Assembly (NCBI GenBank): GCA_034932685.1 | Contig: JAYFOM010000027.1 | Span: 1-38,062 of the forward strand | DNA: 38,062 nt | DNA from: JAQUCI01 sp034932685 | Lineage (GTDB): Bacteria > Bacillota_I > Bacilli_A > Erysipelotrichales > Erysipelotrichaceae | Reading direction: 5' to 3' | Part shown: one piece after another, positions 23,444 to 31,702 of the stretch | How the letters are laid out: each line of letters opens with the position of its first letter | Position numbering within the stretch: position 1 is the first letter of the stretch | The notes under the pieces: generated by a model | The model's database searches: none | The model's input: only the letters and a program-made list of their open reading frames with translations | Told to the model about the DNA's origin: nothing | Program-made: the position numbers and the translations under genes

Positions 23444-24147
23444 TGTTAAAAGTAAGAGAGTTGAGTGTTTACTATGGCATTATTCAAGCCTTAAACAATA
23501 TTAGTATTGAAGTTAATCAAAATGAAATTGTTGCTCTAATTGGCGCAAACGGCGCTGGAAAGTCAACTTTGTTAAAAGCTATCTCTGGATTATTAAGTAA
23601 AAGAAAGGGATCAGTATTGTTTGAGAATGAAGACATCACTAATCTAAATGCTCAATCGATCGTTAAAAAAGGAATTACTCATGTTCCTGAAGGTCGAAGA
23701 GTTTTTACTGGTTTAACGGTATATGAGAATTTACTTATGGGTGCTTATTTAAATAATGACAAGCGTTTGATCAATGATGATCTTATGATGATATATGAAC
23801 ATTTTCCGATTCTTAAACAAAGAGCAAAACAAGACGCTGCTACTTTATCAGGAGGAGAGCAACAAATGTTAGCAATTGGCAGAGCATTAATGGCACGTCC
23901 TAAAATTTTGCTGTTGGATGAACCTAGTATGGGACTAGCACCAATACTAGTTCAAGAAATATTTAATATCATAAAGCAAATAAACGCAAAAGGGACAACT
24001 GTCTTGTTAGTTGAACAAAATGCTAACATGGCACTATCAATAGCTGATCGTGCTTATGTCATGGAGAATGGCAAGATTTCCCTTCATGGTAGTGGGGCTG
24101 AACTTGCTTTAAGTAAAGAAGTGCAAAAAGTGTACTTGGGAGGATAA
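23443..24147 (+). CDS. livF: Branched-chain amino-acid ABC transporter ATPase (LivF-like)
   Basis: A 234-residue ATPase that pairs with LivG. Walker A is GANGAGKST, the signature LSGGEQQMLAIGRAL, Walker B ILLLDEPSMGLAP and the H-loop VEQNANMAL. HVPEGRRVFTGLTVYENL is the characteristic LivF segment after Walker A. GGAG at about 23433-23436 precedes the ATG. The next gene starts one base after the stop. Confidence 0.94.
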   Translation: MLKVRELSVYYGIIQALNNISIEVNQNEIVALIGANGAGKSTLLKAISGLLSKRKGSVLFENEDITNLNAQSIVKKGITHVPEGRRVFTGLTVYENLLMGAYLNNDKRLINDDLMMIYEHFPILKQRAKQDAATLSGGEQQMLAIGRALMARPKILLLDEPSMGLAPILVQEIFNIIKQINAKGTTVLLVEQNANMALSIADRAYVMENGKISLHGSGAELALSKEVQKVYLGG

Positions 24148-24148
24148 T

Positions 24149-24784
24149 ATGTACGTCAAAGATCGGATGAAAACAGATATCATAAGTATCAGTAAAGAGA
24201 TAAAAATAAGCCAAGCCTTGGATATTTTTGCGACTAACGATTTTCATCGTTTACCAGTTGTTGACAATAACAATCGTTTGATTGGTTTAATAACCGAAGG
24301 GGTTATAAAAGCACATACACCAAGCAAAGCAACTAGTTTGAGTATACATGAACTAAATTACTTACTTTCAAAGACAAGTGTTGAGGCAATAATGATCACA
24401 GATGTAATAACTATCAAACCGGAATGTTTGCTTGAAGAAGCAGCTGAATTAATGATGAGAAACGATATTGGATGTTTACCAGTCACAATTGATAATAATA
24501 AACTTGTGGGAATTATCACCCAGAAAGATATTTTCGCTGCTTTTGTTGATTTGTTAGGATATCACGACTCAGGATCACGTATTGTGATTAAAATCGATCA
24601 AGATGAGATCGGAGTCCTCGCAAAGATAGCTAAGATAATGGCAGATAATAATATAAGTATTTCGCATTTGGCCGTTTATCGTAAGTCTTTAGTACATGTT
24701 GTAATGCGAGTTGATATGATGGATGGTAAACATGTGGCAAACTTACTATCTGCTAATGGTTATGTCGTAGTTGATATAAACTAA
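24149..24784 (+). CDS. CBS-CBS-ACT regulatory protein, last gene of the liv operon (AcuB-like)
   Basis: A 211-residue soluble protein with two CBS domains (about 1-58 and 75-132) and a C-terminal ACT domain (about 142-211, starting RIVIKIDQDEIGVLAKIAKI). CBS pairs bind adenine nucleotides and ACT domains often bind amino acids, so the protein could join energy status with branched-chain amino-acid level. It is often annotated AcuB-like; the same gene ends liv operons in streptococci, as I recall. GGGAGGA precedes the ATG and only one base separates it from livF, so it is translated with the transporter. Whether it gates LivFG or regulates elsewhere is unknown; there is no DNA-binding domain. 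Confidence 0.82.
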   Translation: MYVKDRMKTDIISISKEIKISQALDIFATNDFHRLPVVDNNNRLIGLITEGVIKAHTPSKATSLSIHELNYLLSKTSVEAIMITDVITIKPECLLEEAAELMMRNDIGCLPVTIDNNKLVGIITQKDIFAAFVDLLGYHDSGSRIVIKIDQDEIGVLAKIAKIMADNNISISHLAVYRKSLVHVVMRVDMMDGKHVANLLSANGYVVVDIN

Positions 24785-24833
24785 CGATAAAAAACAAGTT
24801 AATAATACATCAATGATTCAAAATAGATTGGTG

Positions 24834-24856
24834 ATGTTTATAACATGCTTTTTTTT
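24834..24856 (+). terminator. Possible terminator of the liv operon
   Basis: A short stem ATGTT-TAT-AACAT (24834-24846), then GC and eight T residues. The stem is weak; an alternative pairing of ACATCA (24807-24812) with TGATGT (24832-24837) is also possible. Confidence 0.4.
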
Positions 24857-24858
24857 GT

Positions 24859-24864
24859 TATAAT
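24859..24864 (+). promoter_or_regulatory. Possible upstream promoter in the 245-base gap before the hydrolase-mur-ddl operon
   Basis: TATAAT (24859-24864) preceded by TGT; no good -35. It would start a transcript near 24871 that includes a foldable region up to about 24990. Confidence 0.4.
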
Positions 24865-24965
24865 TACATGTAGGGTAACGTAATCTTATAGGGTGCATTT
24901 TAACTTGCTATTTAAGTAGTGATCCTAAAGATATGAACAGTTCTGATTTGTGCATACATGAATCA

Positions 24966-24994
24966 TTGCGAGTGATACGGTATTAGCCTATAAT
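24966..24994 (+). promoter_or_regulatory. Main promoter of the hydrolase-mur-nudix-ddl operon
   Basis: TTGCGA (24966-24971), 17-base spacer, TATAAT (24989-24994), 36 bases before the first start codon. Confidence 0.75.
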
Positions 24995-25029
24995 ATAGTT
25001 TGTTTTAGTAAATTAAAGTCGAGGAACAG

Positions 25030-25791
25030 ATGGCTAAGTTATTGATCAAAGATGTTAATATTAATTATAGTTGTAGCGGCACAAGTAAAGACACCGTTGT
25101 TTTATTACATGGCTGGGGTCAAAACATGACGATGATGGTACAAATTGAGAATCATCTAGCCGACCGTTTTACGGTGTATAATATTGATTTACCAGGATTT
25201 GGTAAAAGTGATACCCCTTTGATTGCTTGGAGTGTTTATGATTACGCTGATTGTCTAAAACAGTTTATGGATCGTTTAAGTATCTATGATCCAATCATCA
25301 TTGCTCATTCCTTTGGTGCAAGATTAGCGATAATACTTGCGGCTAATAATGATATCAGCAAGATGGTATTAACAGGCGCTGCGGGAATAAAGGATAAACG
25401 CCATTTAGATTACTATCTAAAAGTTTACTCATATAAATTAGCAAAAAATACATTAAAGATATTTGGTTTAAAAAAGTATCAAGAACAATTAAGCAACAAT
25501 GCTGGTAGTAGTGATTATCAAAACACAAGTGGTGTGATGCGAGCAACTTTCGTAAAGATCGTCAATGAAGATCTAACTAAATACTTAAGTGATATTAAAG
25601 CAGAAGTATTATTAGTATGGGGTGAAAAGGACATGGCTACTCCTTTATGGATGGGGAAAACAATGGCAGAACTGATACCAAATGCGGGTTTGGCAATCTT
25701 TGAAAACGACGACCATTATGCATACTATAATCAAACGCAACGTTTCTTAAAAGTATTAGATATTTTTCTAGGTTCTCAACAGGTGGATTAA
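25030..25791 (+). CDS. Alpha/beta hydrolase
   Basis: A 253-residue cytoplasmic alpha/beta hydrolase. The oxyanion segment is HGWGQN (27-32). The nucleophile elbow is AHSFG with serine 94; alanine replaces the first glycine of GxSxG, which is common. The acid is probably the aspartate in GEKDMATP and the histidine that of NDDHYAYY. The family includes small esterases and C-C hydrolases; no substrate can be named. It heads an operon and is followed after one base by a Mur ligase gene, which hints at a cell-envelope or acyl-ester role, by context only. GAGGA at 25021-25025 precedes the ATG. Confidence 0.82.
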   Translation: MAKLLIKDVNINYSCSGTSKDTVVLLHGWGQNMTMMVQIENHLADRFTVYNIDLPGFGKSDTPLIAWSVYDYADCLKQFMDRLSIYDPIIIAHSFGARLAIILAANNDISKMVLTGAAGIKDKRHLDYYLKVYSYKLAKNTLKIFGLKKYQEQLSNNAGSSDYQNTSGVMRATFVKIVNEDLTKYLSDIKAEVLLVWGEKDMATPLWMGKTMAELIPNAGLAIFENDDHYAYYNQTQRFLKVLDIFLGSQQVD

Positions 25792-25792
25792 T

Positions 25793-27373
25793 ATGGATAT
25801 TCTCATTAAAGTAATTTTTAACATTATTGTAGTTGGATATATGGCGATCACTATTAAGCATGTTTTACACATGTTTCAGCAGAATAGATATGAGCTATTA
25901 AGATACATCGCATGGTTAAAAAAGCGTAATTTTGATCATCAAGATCTTTTGTTAATGATTATCTTAACGATGCTCTTTTTTATACCGCTATTAATAATTA
26001 ATCGCACTTATACTATGGTCTATATAGCAATTGTTGTCATATTGAAAGTTATGATTGAATATCGCATAGAGAATAAAAAAGAGTATATAAAGCCCTTAGT
26101 ATGGACTTCAAGAGTCAAGCGGTTAGTTTTTACAATGCTTGTATTAAACATAATTTGGTTAAATATTTTTATTCTTTTACCTTTTAATATATGGTCATTA
26201 GCACTGATCATAGCGACTATCATCAATTGGTTTTTGATCATTCTGGCGTATTATATTAATCAACCTTTTGAGTATTTAGTCAAGCAATATTTCATTAATG
26301 ACGCAAAAAGAATACTCAAAGGTTTTGATCGACTTCATATTATTGGTATTACGGGCAGTTATGGAAAAACATCCACTAAAAATATCTTGGACTCAGTACT
26401 AAGTGAATCATATTATACCTTAAAAACACCATTATCTTATAACACACCAATGGGAATAACGATCACAATTCGTGAACACTTAAAAGCACTGCACGAGGTC
26501 TTTATTTGTGAAATGGGAGCTGATAAGGTAAATGAGATTGATTTTCTTACAAAATTTGTTAAACCAAAGTATGGGATTGTGACATCGATTGGTCCCCAAC
26601 ATTTAAATACATTTCTTACCATGGAAAATATCATTCATGAAAAGATGTTGATGATTGAAAATTTACCACAAGATGGCATTGGCTTTATCAATTTGGATAA
26701 TCATTATATTAGAAACTATCATATCAAGAATAATTGTCGCTTGATCACATATGGGATTAAAAGTACTGATGTTGATTATAATGGCTTTGATATTTCATAC
26801 AATAACAATGGTAGTACTTTTTTCGTCAAGGCAGGCGCTGATATCAAAGCGTTTAAGACAAAACTTTTAGGAGAGCATAATATCGCTAATATTTTAGTAA
26901 CTATTGCGGTAGGCAGAACCATGGGTATTTCCTGGGAAAAGCTTCAACAAGCTATCTTAAATCTTGATTATGTTGAACATCGCTTACAGTTAAAGAAGAT
27001 CAATGGATTAACATTCATTGATAATGCATTTAATTCAAACCCTGAAGGGGCAGCGATGTCACTAACTGTTTTAAGCCGCATGGCTAATAAACGTTTTATC
27101 ATCACGCCTGGAATGATAGATTTGGGTAGTAGACAAGATGAAGCAAATCGTGAATTTGGTAGACAGATGTTAAACAAAGTTGATCAAGTTATATTGGTTG
27201 GTAAAAAACAAACAGCGATGATTCTTGATGGTCTTTATGAAGTTGGTTTTGATAAAGATGCAATCAATGTGGTTGATAGTGTTAAAGAAGCATTTGCGCT
27301 AGTATATCAAATGGCAAATGTTGAAGATACCATTTTGTTAGAAAATGATTTACCTGATGCTTTTAATAACTAG
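25793..27373 (+). CDS. Membrane-anchored Mur ligase (MurF-like)
   Basis: A 526-residue fusion of about five membrane helices (near 5-27, 50-69, 73-89, 110-129, 133-155) to a complete Mur ligase. The ATP-binding loop GITGSYGKTSTK is at 185-196, the central domain has CEMGADKVNEID and SIGPQHLNTF, and the third domain begins about VEHRLQLKKINGLTFIDNAFNSNP. Like MurF it ends with LLENDLPDAFNN. MurF joins D-Ala-D-Ala to UDP-MurNAc-tripeptide; a D-Ala-D-Ala ligase gene lies two genes downstream, which fits. Soluble MurF lacks the membrane part, so this may act at the membrane or be a specialised paralog. The start at 25793 is two bases after the hydrolase stop. Confidence 0.83.
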   Translation: MDILIKVIFNIIVVGYMAITIKHVLHMFQQNRYELLRYIAWLKKRNFDHQDLLLMIILTMLFFIPLLIINRTYTMVYIAIVVILKVMIEYRIENKKEYIKPLVWTSRVKRLVFTMLVLNIIWLNIFILLPFNIWSLALIIATIINWFLIILAYYINQPFEYLVKQYFINDAKRILKGFDRLHIIGITGSYGKTSTKNILDSVLSESYYTLKTPLSYNTPMGITITIREHLKALHEVFICEMGADKVNEIDFLTKFVKPKYGIVTSIGPQHLNTFLTMENIIHEKMLMIENLPQDGIGFINLDNHYIRNYHIKNNCRLITYGIKSTDVDYNGFDISYNNNGSTFFVKAGADIKAFKTKLLGEHNIANILVTIAVGRTMGISWEKLQQAILNLDYVEHRLQLKKINGLTFIDNAFNSNPEGAAMSLTVLSRMANKRFIITPGMIDLGSRQDEANREFGRQMLNKVDQVILVGKKQTAMILDGLYEVGFDKDAINVVDSVKEAFALVYQMANVEDTILLENDLPDAFNN

Positions 27374-27387
27374 AAAGTCAAACTAAA

Positions 27388-27987
27388 ATGAAAGTAGAAC
27401 AATTTATAAGTAAAGTTTTAGCTATTTGTCGTATTGGTAAGAAATATACGAAAGATGATTATGCTAAAGAGAACTATGAAGAACTGGAGCGCTTAGCTTT
27501 AGAATCATTGATGGATTATAGTGATCAAATGGTTGATCATAATATCTATGTTCATGATGTTTACGCAACTCCTAATGTATCTGTTAGAGTAATGGTGTTT
27601 GATCAAGATCAACGAATGTTAATGGTCAAAGAAAAACAGGATGGCGGCTGGGCAGTGCCTGGTGGTTGGTGTGATGTGTTTGAATCATCAAGTGAAAATG
27701 GTAAAAAAGAAGTTGAACAAGAATCGGGATTGATCGTCAATATCGATCGTTTACTTGGAGTGTTTCAACGTGAAAGATATAAAGATTATCCAACTTTAAT
27801 CTCTGAATATGTGCATTATTATAGTGCTACAGTGATTGGTGGTAGTTTACATCACAATCATGAAACTACAGATGTTAATTTCTTTGATTTTAATGATTTA
27901 CCAGAATTATCAAAGAAGAATACAATAAGTGAATTAACTAAAGCATATCGAGTGTACAAGGAATTAATTCCGGTACAGTTTGATTAA
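27388..27987 (+). CDS. Nudix hydrolase with Nudix_N domain
   Basis: A 199-residue Nudix protein. An N-terminal helical domain (about 1-60, AICRIGKKYTKDDYAKENYEE) matches the Nudix_N domain found on hydrolases of X-linked nucleoside diphosphates. The Nudix box begins at G93 (GGWCDVFES) and continues KKEVEQESG, so the usual REUxEExGU has lysine for arginine at 107 and glutamine for the first of the paired glutamates at 111; one metal ligand may be missing while E108 and E112 remain. Likely substrates include CDP-alcohols or ADP-ribose. Its place between Mur ligase and Ddl suggests an envelope-precursor or nucleotide clean-up role. The Shine-Dalgarno is weak (AGAAAG). Confidence 0.82.
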   Translation: MKVEQFISKVLAICRIGKKYTKDDYAKENYEELERLALESLMDYSDQMVDHNIYVHDVYATPNVSVRVMVFDQDQRMLMVKEKQDGGWAVPGGWCDVFESSSENGKKEVEQESGLIVNIDRLLGVFQRERYKDYPTLISEYVHYYSATVIGGSLHHNHETTDVNFFDFNDLPELSKKNTISELTKAYRVYKELIPVQFD

Positions 27988-27997
27988 GGAGAAAAGT

Positions 27998-29176
27998 ATG
28001 AAAATCAATGTTGGTGTTATTTTTGGTGGAGAATCTGTTGAGCATGAGGTCAGTATCATTTCAGCATTACAAGCAATAAATGCGCTTGATATATCACTTT
28101 ATAATGTGATACCACTTTATATCAGTAAACAAAGAAAGCTATATAGTTCAAAAGCTTTGATGGAAATTAATAACTATCAGGATTTAAACAAGCTGATAAG
28201 CAACATTGATGAGGTTTATCTTTTAAATGAAGGAAATAAAGTAACTTGTAGAGCTGTCAAAGCTAATCTTTTCAGTAAGAAGTATCCGCAAGTAATCGAT
28301 CTTGTGATACCAGTTATACACGGTACTAATGGCGAAGATGGTACTGTTCAGGGATACTTAGAAATGTTAAGACTACCATATGTTGGTTGTGATGTTATCG
28401 CAGCTGGTGTAGGGCAAGATAAAGTGATCATGAAATATGTACTAACAGGAAATGGGTTACCTGTTTGCGATTGGTTTTGGTTTTATGGTCATGAGTTTAG
28501 TCACAACATGGTTGATATATATGATAAGACTAAAGCACTTGGTTATCCTGTGATAATCAAACCAGCATGTCTTGGATCCTCGATTGGCATTCAGATTGTC
28601 CATAACGAAGCAGAACTGGAAGATGCAGTTAATGAAGCGACTAAATATGATCGCAAACTTGTAGTTGAAAAGGTAATACAGAATTTACTTGAGATAAACT
28701 GTTCAGTATTAGGCGATTGTTACCAATGTGAAGCTAGCAGCTTAGAACAAGTATTAAAGAATGAAGAGATCTTATCATTTGCGGATAAGTATGGTGGTAG
28801 TAAAAATAAAAACGCATCAAAAGGTATGGCAAGCACATCACGAATTGTGCCAGCAAGGATAAGTGATGAGAAAACAAAGATGATCAAACAAATGGCAATA
28901 GATACGTTTAAAGCATTAGGAGCTTCTGGGGTATGTCGTATTGATTTTATGATCGATCAAACAAATGATAATGTTTATGTAAATGAGATAAACACGATTC
29001 CTGGTTCATTAGCATTCTACTTATGGCAAGATGCTAATGTTAGTTTTAATGAGTTAATGAATCGCTTAGTTAAGCAAGCAATTGATCGTAAAAGACGACA
29101 AGAGAAAATGATATTTTCATATGAAACTAACATCTTAGCTGGATTTAGCAAGGGTAGTAAAGGTAGTAAAAAATGA
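27998..29176 (+). CDS. ddl: D-alanine--D-alanine ligase
   Basis: A 392-residue ATP-grasp ligase making D-Ala-D-Ala for peptidoglycan. Motifs: VGVIFGGESVEHEVSIISA at the N-terminus, PVIHGTNGEDGTVQGYLEML, YPVIIKPACLGSSIGI (ATP site), and VNEINTIPGSLAFYLW (metal and second D-Ala site; common in clostridial Ddl, as I recall). It is somewhat longer than typical Ddl, partly from a basic tail ending in repeated GSK units. ATG 27998 is preferred to TTG 27980, which lies before the TAAGGAGAA ribosome binding site (27986-27994). It overlaps the next gene by 4 bases. D-Ala-D-Lac or D-Ser specificity cannot be ruled out. Confidence 0.92.
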   Translation: MKINVGVIFGGESVEHEVSIISALQAINALDISLYNVIPLYISKQRKLYSSKALMEINNYQDLNKLISNIDEVYLLNEGNKVTCRAVKANLFSKKYPQVIDLVIPVIHGTNGEDGTVQGYLEMLRLPYVGCDVIAAGVGQDKVIMKYVLTGNGLPVCDWFWFYGHEFSHNMVDIYDKTKALGYPVIIKPACLGSSIGIQIVHNEAELEDAVNEATKYDRKLVVEKVIQNLLEINCSVLGDCYQCEASSLEQVLKNEEILSFADKYGGSKNKNASKGMASTSRIVPARISDEKTKMIKQMAIDTFKALGASGVCRIDFMIDQTNDNVYVNEINTIPGSLAFYLWQDANVSFNELMNRLVKQAIDRKRRQEKMIFSYETNILAGFSKGSKGSKK

Positions 29177-30084
29177 GCTTTCAACATGCACTGATATCAA
29201 CTTGGAAAATGTCGTATCAAGGTCACCTTGTTGCTAGACAAGCATTGATTGCTAATGCTGAACTTGATCAAGCTATAGTTCAGGGGATTGTGTTAGTTGA
29301 AAATGATGAGAATATCCATTCGGTTGGTTATGGTGGTTGGCCTGATATAAATGGTGAGGTATATTTGGACGCTGCTTTCATGAATGGTACTAGTTTTGGA
29401 TATGGCGCTGTTTCAGCAGTTAAGGGCATCAAAAATCCGATCAAAGTTGCTCATCAGCTAGCAAAGCGTGAACTTAATTGTTTTCTAACTGCAGCTGGCG
29501 CTGAAGCGTATGCCATTACAAACAATTTTGAACAAGCTGATATGTTATCACCTTTAGCTTATCAAACATGGCTTGAAAAAAGAAAAGTAAGAGCTCATGA
29601 TACGGTTTGTTTTATTGGTAAAAGTAAAGATGATATGATGACTGGTGTTTCAACTAGCGGTTTATTTTTAAAACAAAAGGGTCGCGTTGGTGATTCACCG
29701 ATCATTGGTTCTGGTTACTATGTTGATAGTAAATTTGGTGGTTGTGCTGCTACTGGTATTGGTGAGAATATCATGAGAGGTTGTCTTTCATTTAACGTTG
29801 TTACATTACTAAGAATGCATATAGATGTTCAAACAGCTTGTGAACAAGTAGTTAATGAACATGTTGCTAGACTCATTGAAGTCAATATAAAGCCAGATGA
29901 TATATCTTTGATCGCACTTGATAAAGATGGTAATTTTGGTGTAGCTACCACAAAGGATGTTTTTCCTTTTGTATATAGCAACGAGCAAGTAGCGCCCACA
30001 ATCATGTTAGCGCATAATGAAAATGGTAGAATGAAGATTGAAAAAGCCAGCTCTGAATGGCTGGCTGCTTATGATAGAGATTGA
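29173..30084 (+). CDS. Ntn-hydrolase, aspartylglucosaminidase/isoaspartyl-peptidase family
   Basis: A 303-residue member of the N-terminal-nucleophile asparaginase-2 family. The autocleavage site is AHDTV with threonine 144 as predicted nucleophile; GVSTSGLFLKQKGRVGDSPI and CAATGIGENIM follow as in glycosylasparaginases. The order and the GRVGDSPIIGSG match place it nearer N4-(GlcNAc)-asparaginase than EcAIII-type isoaspartyl peptidases. There is no signal peptide, so it acts in the cytoplasm. It is last in an operon with Ddl and Mur ligase (4-base overlap), which is unusual and raises the possibility of a wall-derived amide or glycopeptide substrate; that is inference. Confidence 0.85.
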   Translation: MSFQHALISTWKMSYQGHLVARQALIANAELDQAIVQGIVLVENDENIHSVGYGGWPDINGEVYLDAAFMNGTSFGYGAVSAVKGIKNPIKVAHQLAKRELNCFLTAAGAEAYAITNNFEQADMLSPLAYQTWLEKRKVRAHDTVCFIGKSKDDMMTGVSTSGLFLKQKGRVGDSPIIGSGYYVDSKFGGCAATGIGENIMRGCLSFNVVTLLRMHIDVQTACEQVVNEHVARLIEVNIKPDDISLIALDKDGNFGVATTKDVFPFVYSNEQVAPTIMLAHNENGRMKIEKASSEWLAAYDRD

Positions 30085-30453
30085 TCAATCTTTTAAAGGA
30101 TTAGTACTTGTAGCGATTATATTAACACCAAGATCAAGTATGTTTTCTATCAATATATCATGAATGTTGATTGGTGCTTGAATTATTGTGTTATTGATTA
30201 TATTCATTGCCGCAAAAATACTAGCTTTTGGTAGGGGTTTATCCGAGCGTACGCTTACTAACGGAAAGACTCCTTCTTTTGCTTTTATGGTAGTGGTTAA
30301 CACTCGCTCTGGTGCTATTATTTCTTTTAAGGCATAGTCTTTTCCTCTAATACATAAATTTCCCCTAATTGATAGTGGTTGATCATATTCATCAAGTTCA
30401 ATCTCAAGACGACATCCCATTGGACAAACGATACATGTTAGTTCTTTATTCAT
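30085..30453 (-). CDS. DUF1667 protein of the glycerol-3-phosphate oxidation operon
   Basis: A 122-residue DUF1667 protein. Cysteines C7, C10, C14 and C34 (TCIVCPMGCR and GNLCIRGKDYA) look like a [4Fe-4S] site of the molybdopterin-oxidoreductase N-terminal type. The family regularly accompanies GlpA-like and pyridine nucleotide-disulfide oxidoreductase genes, where it is thought to be a small electron-transfer partner. ATG 30453 is chosen; it overlaps the preceding gene by 8 bases with AAGAGTGA just upstream, while the GTG at 30462 lies inside that region. It is last in the three-gene minus-strand operon and ends against the convergent Ntn-hydrolase gene with no spacer. Confidence 0.85.
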   Translation of the reverse strand: MNKELTCIVCPMGCRLEIELDEYDQPLSIRGNLCIRGKDYALKEIIAPERVLTTTIKAKEGVFPLVSVRSDKPLPKASIFAAMNIINNTIIQAPINIHDILIENILDLGVNIIATSTNPLKD

Positions 30454-31702
30454 TTTGATCACTCTTAACCTCTATATAAAGATCATCTTTGATCGCACTA
30501 ATGACATTTGACTTAATACTGATAGTTGTCATTTCACCAGGAGCCATGATGCGTTTTGCTTGATCGTATATAATCTTGTTATCACTTTTTATTCTTAAGC
30601 GCACATTCTTTAAGATTGTAGTTACCCTTAATGATAGGGTGATTTCTTCATGATCTAAGCTTGCTATCATTTGCGGAACGATATAACGAATGTTTTTATC
30701 ATGCTTGATCTTAATTGGTGTTGAAAGTCTTTTATTCTGATTTACGATACCCTTGGCAGCACGTTTTGCTTCAAAGCTAACATTATCAACTAGATCATGA
30801 ACATGAACCACATTACCTGATGCAAAAAAACCAGGTACAGATGTTTCCATCATCTCATTAACAATTGGTCCTTGTGTAATTGGATCAATAGATATATCAA
30901 CTTGCTTGGATAGTTCATTTTCAGGTATTAAGCCAACCGAAAATAACACAGTATCACAGGGGATGAAAATTTCGCTATCGATCATTGGTTGTAGATTATC
31001 ATCAACGCTGGCAATAGTAACACCGGTAACGCGGGTTTTTCCATGGATTTTAGTTATGGTAGTATTAAAGCGTAAAGGAATATCAAAATCATTGACGCAT
31101 TGGGCAATATTGCGAGCTAAACCGCTAGAATAAGGCATTATCTCAGTAACAAGCACGACTTTTGCGCCCTCAAGAGTCATGCGTCGAGCCATGATCAAAC
31201 CTATATCACCACTGCCAACTATTACAACTTGTTGACCTGGAAGATAACCGTTGATATTGACTAGCTTCTGGGCACAACCGGCAGTGAAGACGCCAGCTGG
31301 TCGAAAGCCTGGTGTCATGATGGCGCCACGCGTACGTTCACGACATCCCATCGCTAATAAGATATTATCGCTTGATAAATATGAAAGACCATCTTGATTG
31401 ACAATTGTCAAGTTTTTATCTTTGGTTATATCAATTACAGTTGTTTCAAGCAATACTTTAATCGGATAATTTAATAATTGCTCTATCCATTTATAAGCAT
31501 ATTCAGGTCCTGTTAACTCTTCTTTAAAGACATGAAGACCAAAGCCGTTATGAATACATTGTCGTAATATTCCACCTAAATGAGCATCTCTTTCAATAAG
31601 ACAGATATCATTAAATCCAAGTTTGGCTGCTTCGATCGCTCCGGCTAATCCAGCTGGACCACCACCAATAACAATCAGCTGAAAGTGTTTATCATCAATC
31701 AT
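30446..31702 (-). CDS. FAD-dependent pyridine nucleotide-disulfide-type oxidoreductase (GlpB-like partner)
   Basis: A 418-residue flavoprotein. The FAD-binding motif VIGGGPAGLAGAIEAAKLG is at about 11-29, followed by GGILRQCIHNGFGLHVF, typical of the oxidoreductase paired with GlpA-like dehydrogenases. A second dinucleotide-binding motif, VVIVGSGDIGLIMARRMTLE, lies near the centre, and SVPGFFASGNVVHVHDLVD closes the FAD site. A C-terminal immunoglobulin-like tail follows. It probably transfers electrons from glycerol-3-phosphate oxidation towards NAD or another acceptor. AAAGGAGTAAACC precedes the ATG. It overlaps the GlpA-like gene by 8 bases and the DUF1667 gene by 8 bases. Confidence 0.85.
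   Translation of the reverse strand: MIDDKHFQLIVIGGGPAGLAGAIEAAKLGFNDICLIERDAHLGGILRQCIHNGFGLHVFKEELTGPEYAYKWIEQLLNYPIKVLLETTVIDITKDKNLTIVNQDGLSYLSSDNILLAMGCRERTRGAIMTPGFRPAGVFTAGCAQKLVNINGYLPGQQVVIVGSGDIGLIMARRMTLEGAKVVLVTEIMPYSSGLARNIAQCVNDFDIPLRFNTTITKIHGKTRVTGVTIASVDDNLQPMIDSEIFIPCDTVLFSVGLIPENELSKQVDISIDPITQGPIVNEMMETSVPGFFASGNVVHVHDLVDNVSFEAKRAAKGIVNQNKRLSTPIKIKHDKNIRYIVPQMIASLDHEEITLSLRVTTILKNVRLRIKSDNKIIYDQAKRIMAPGEMTTISIKSNVISAIKDDLYIEVKSDQNE

Noticed and set aside
24871..24995. 6S RNA, T-box or a known riboswitch before the hydrolase-mur operon
   Set aside because: No T-box sequence, no known aptamer signature and no terminator at the end of the fold; kept only as an unassigned structured region.
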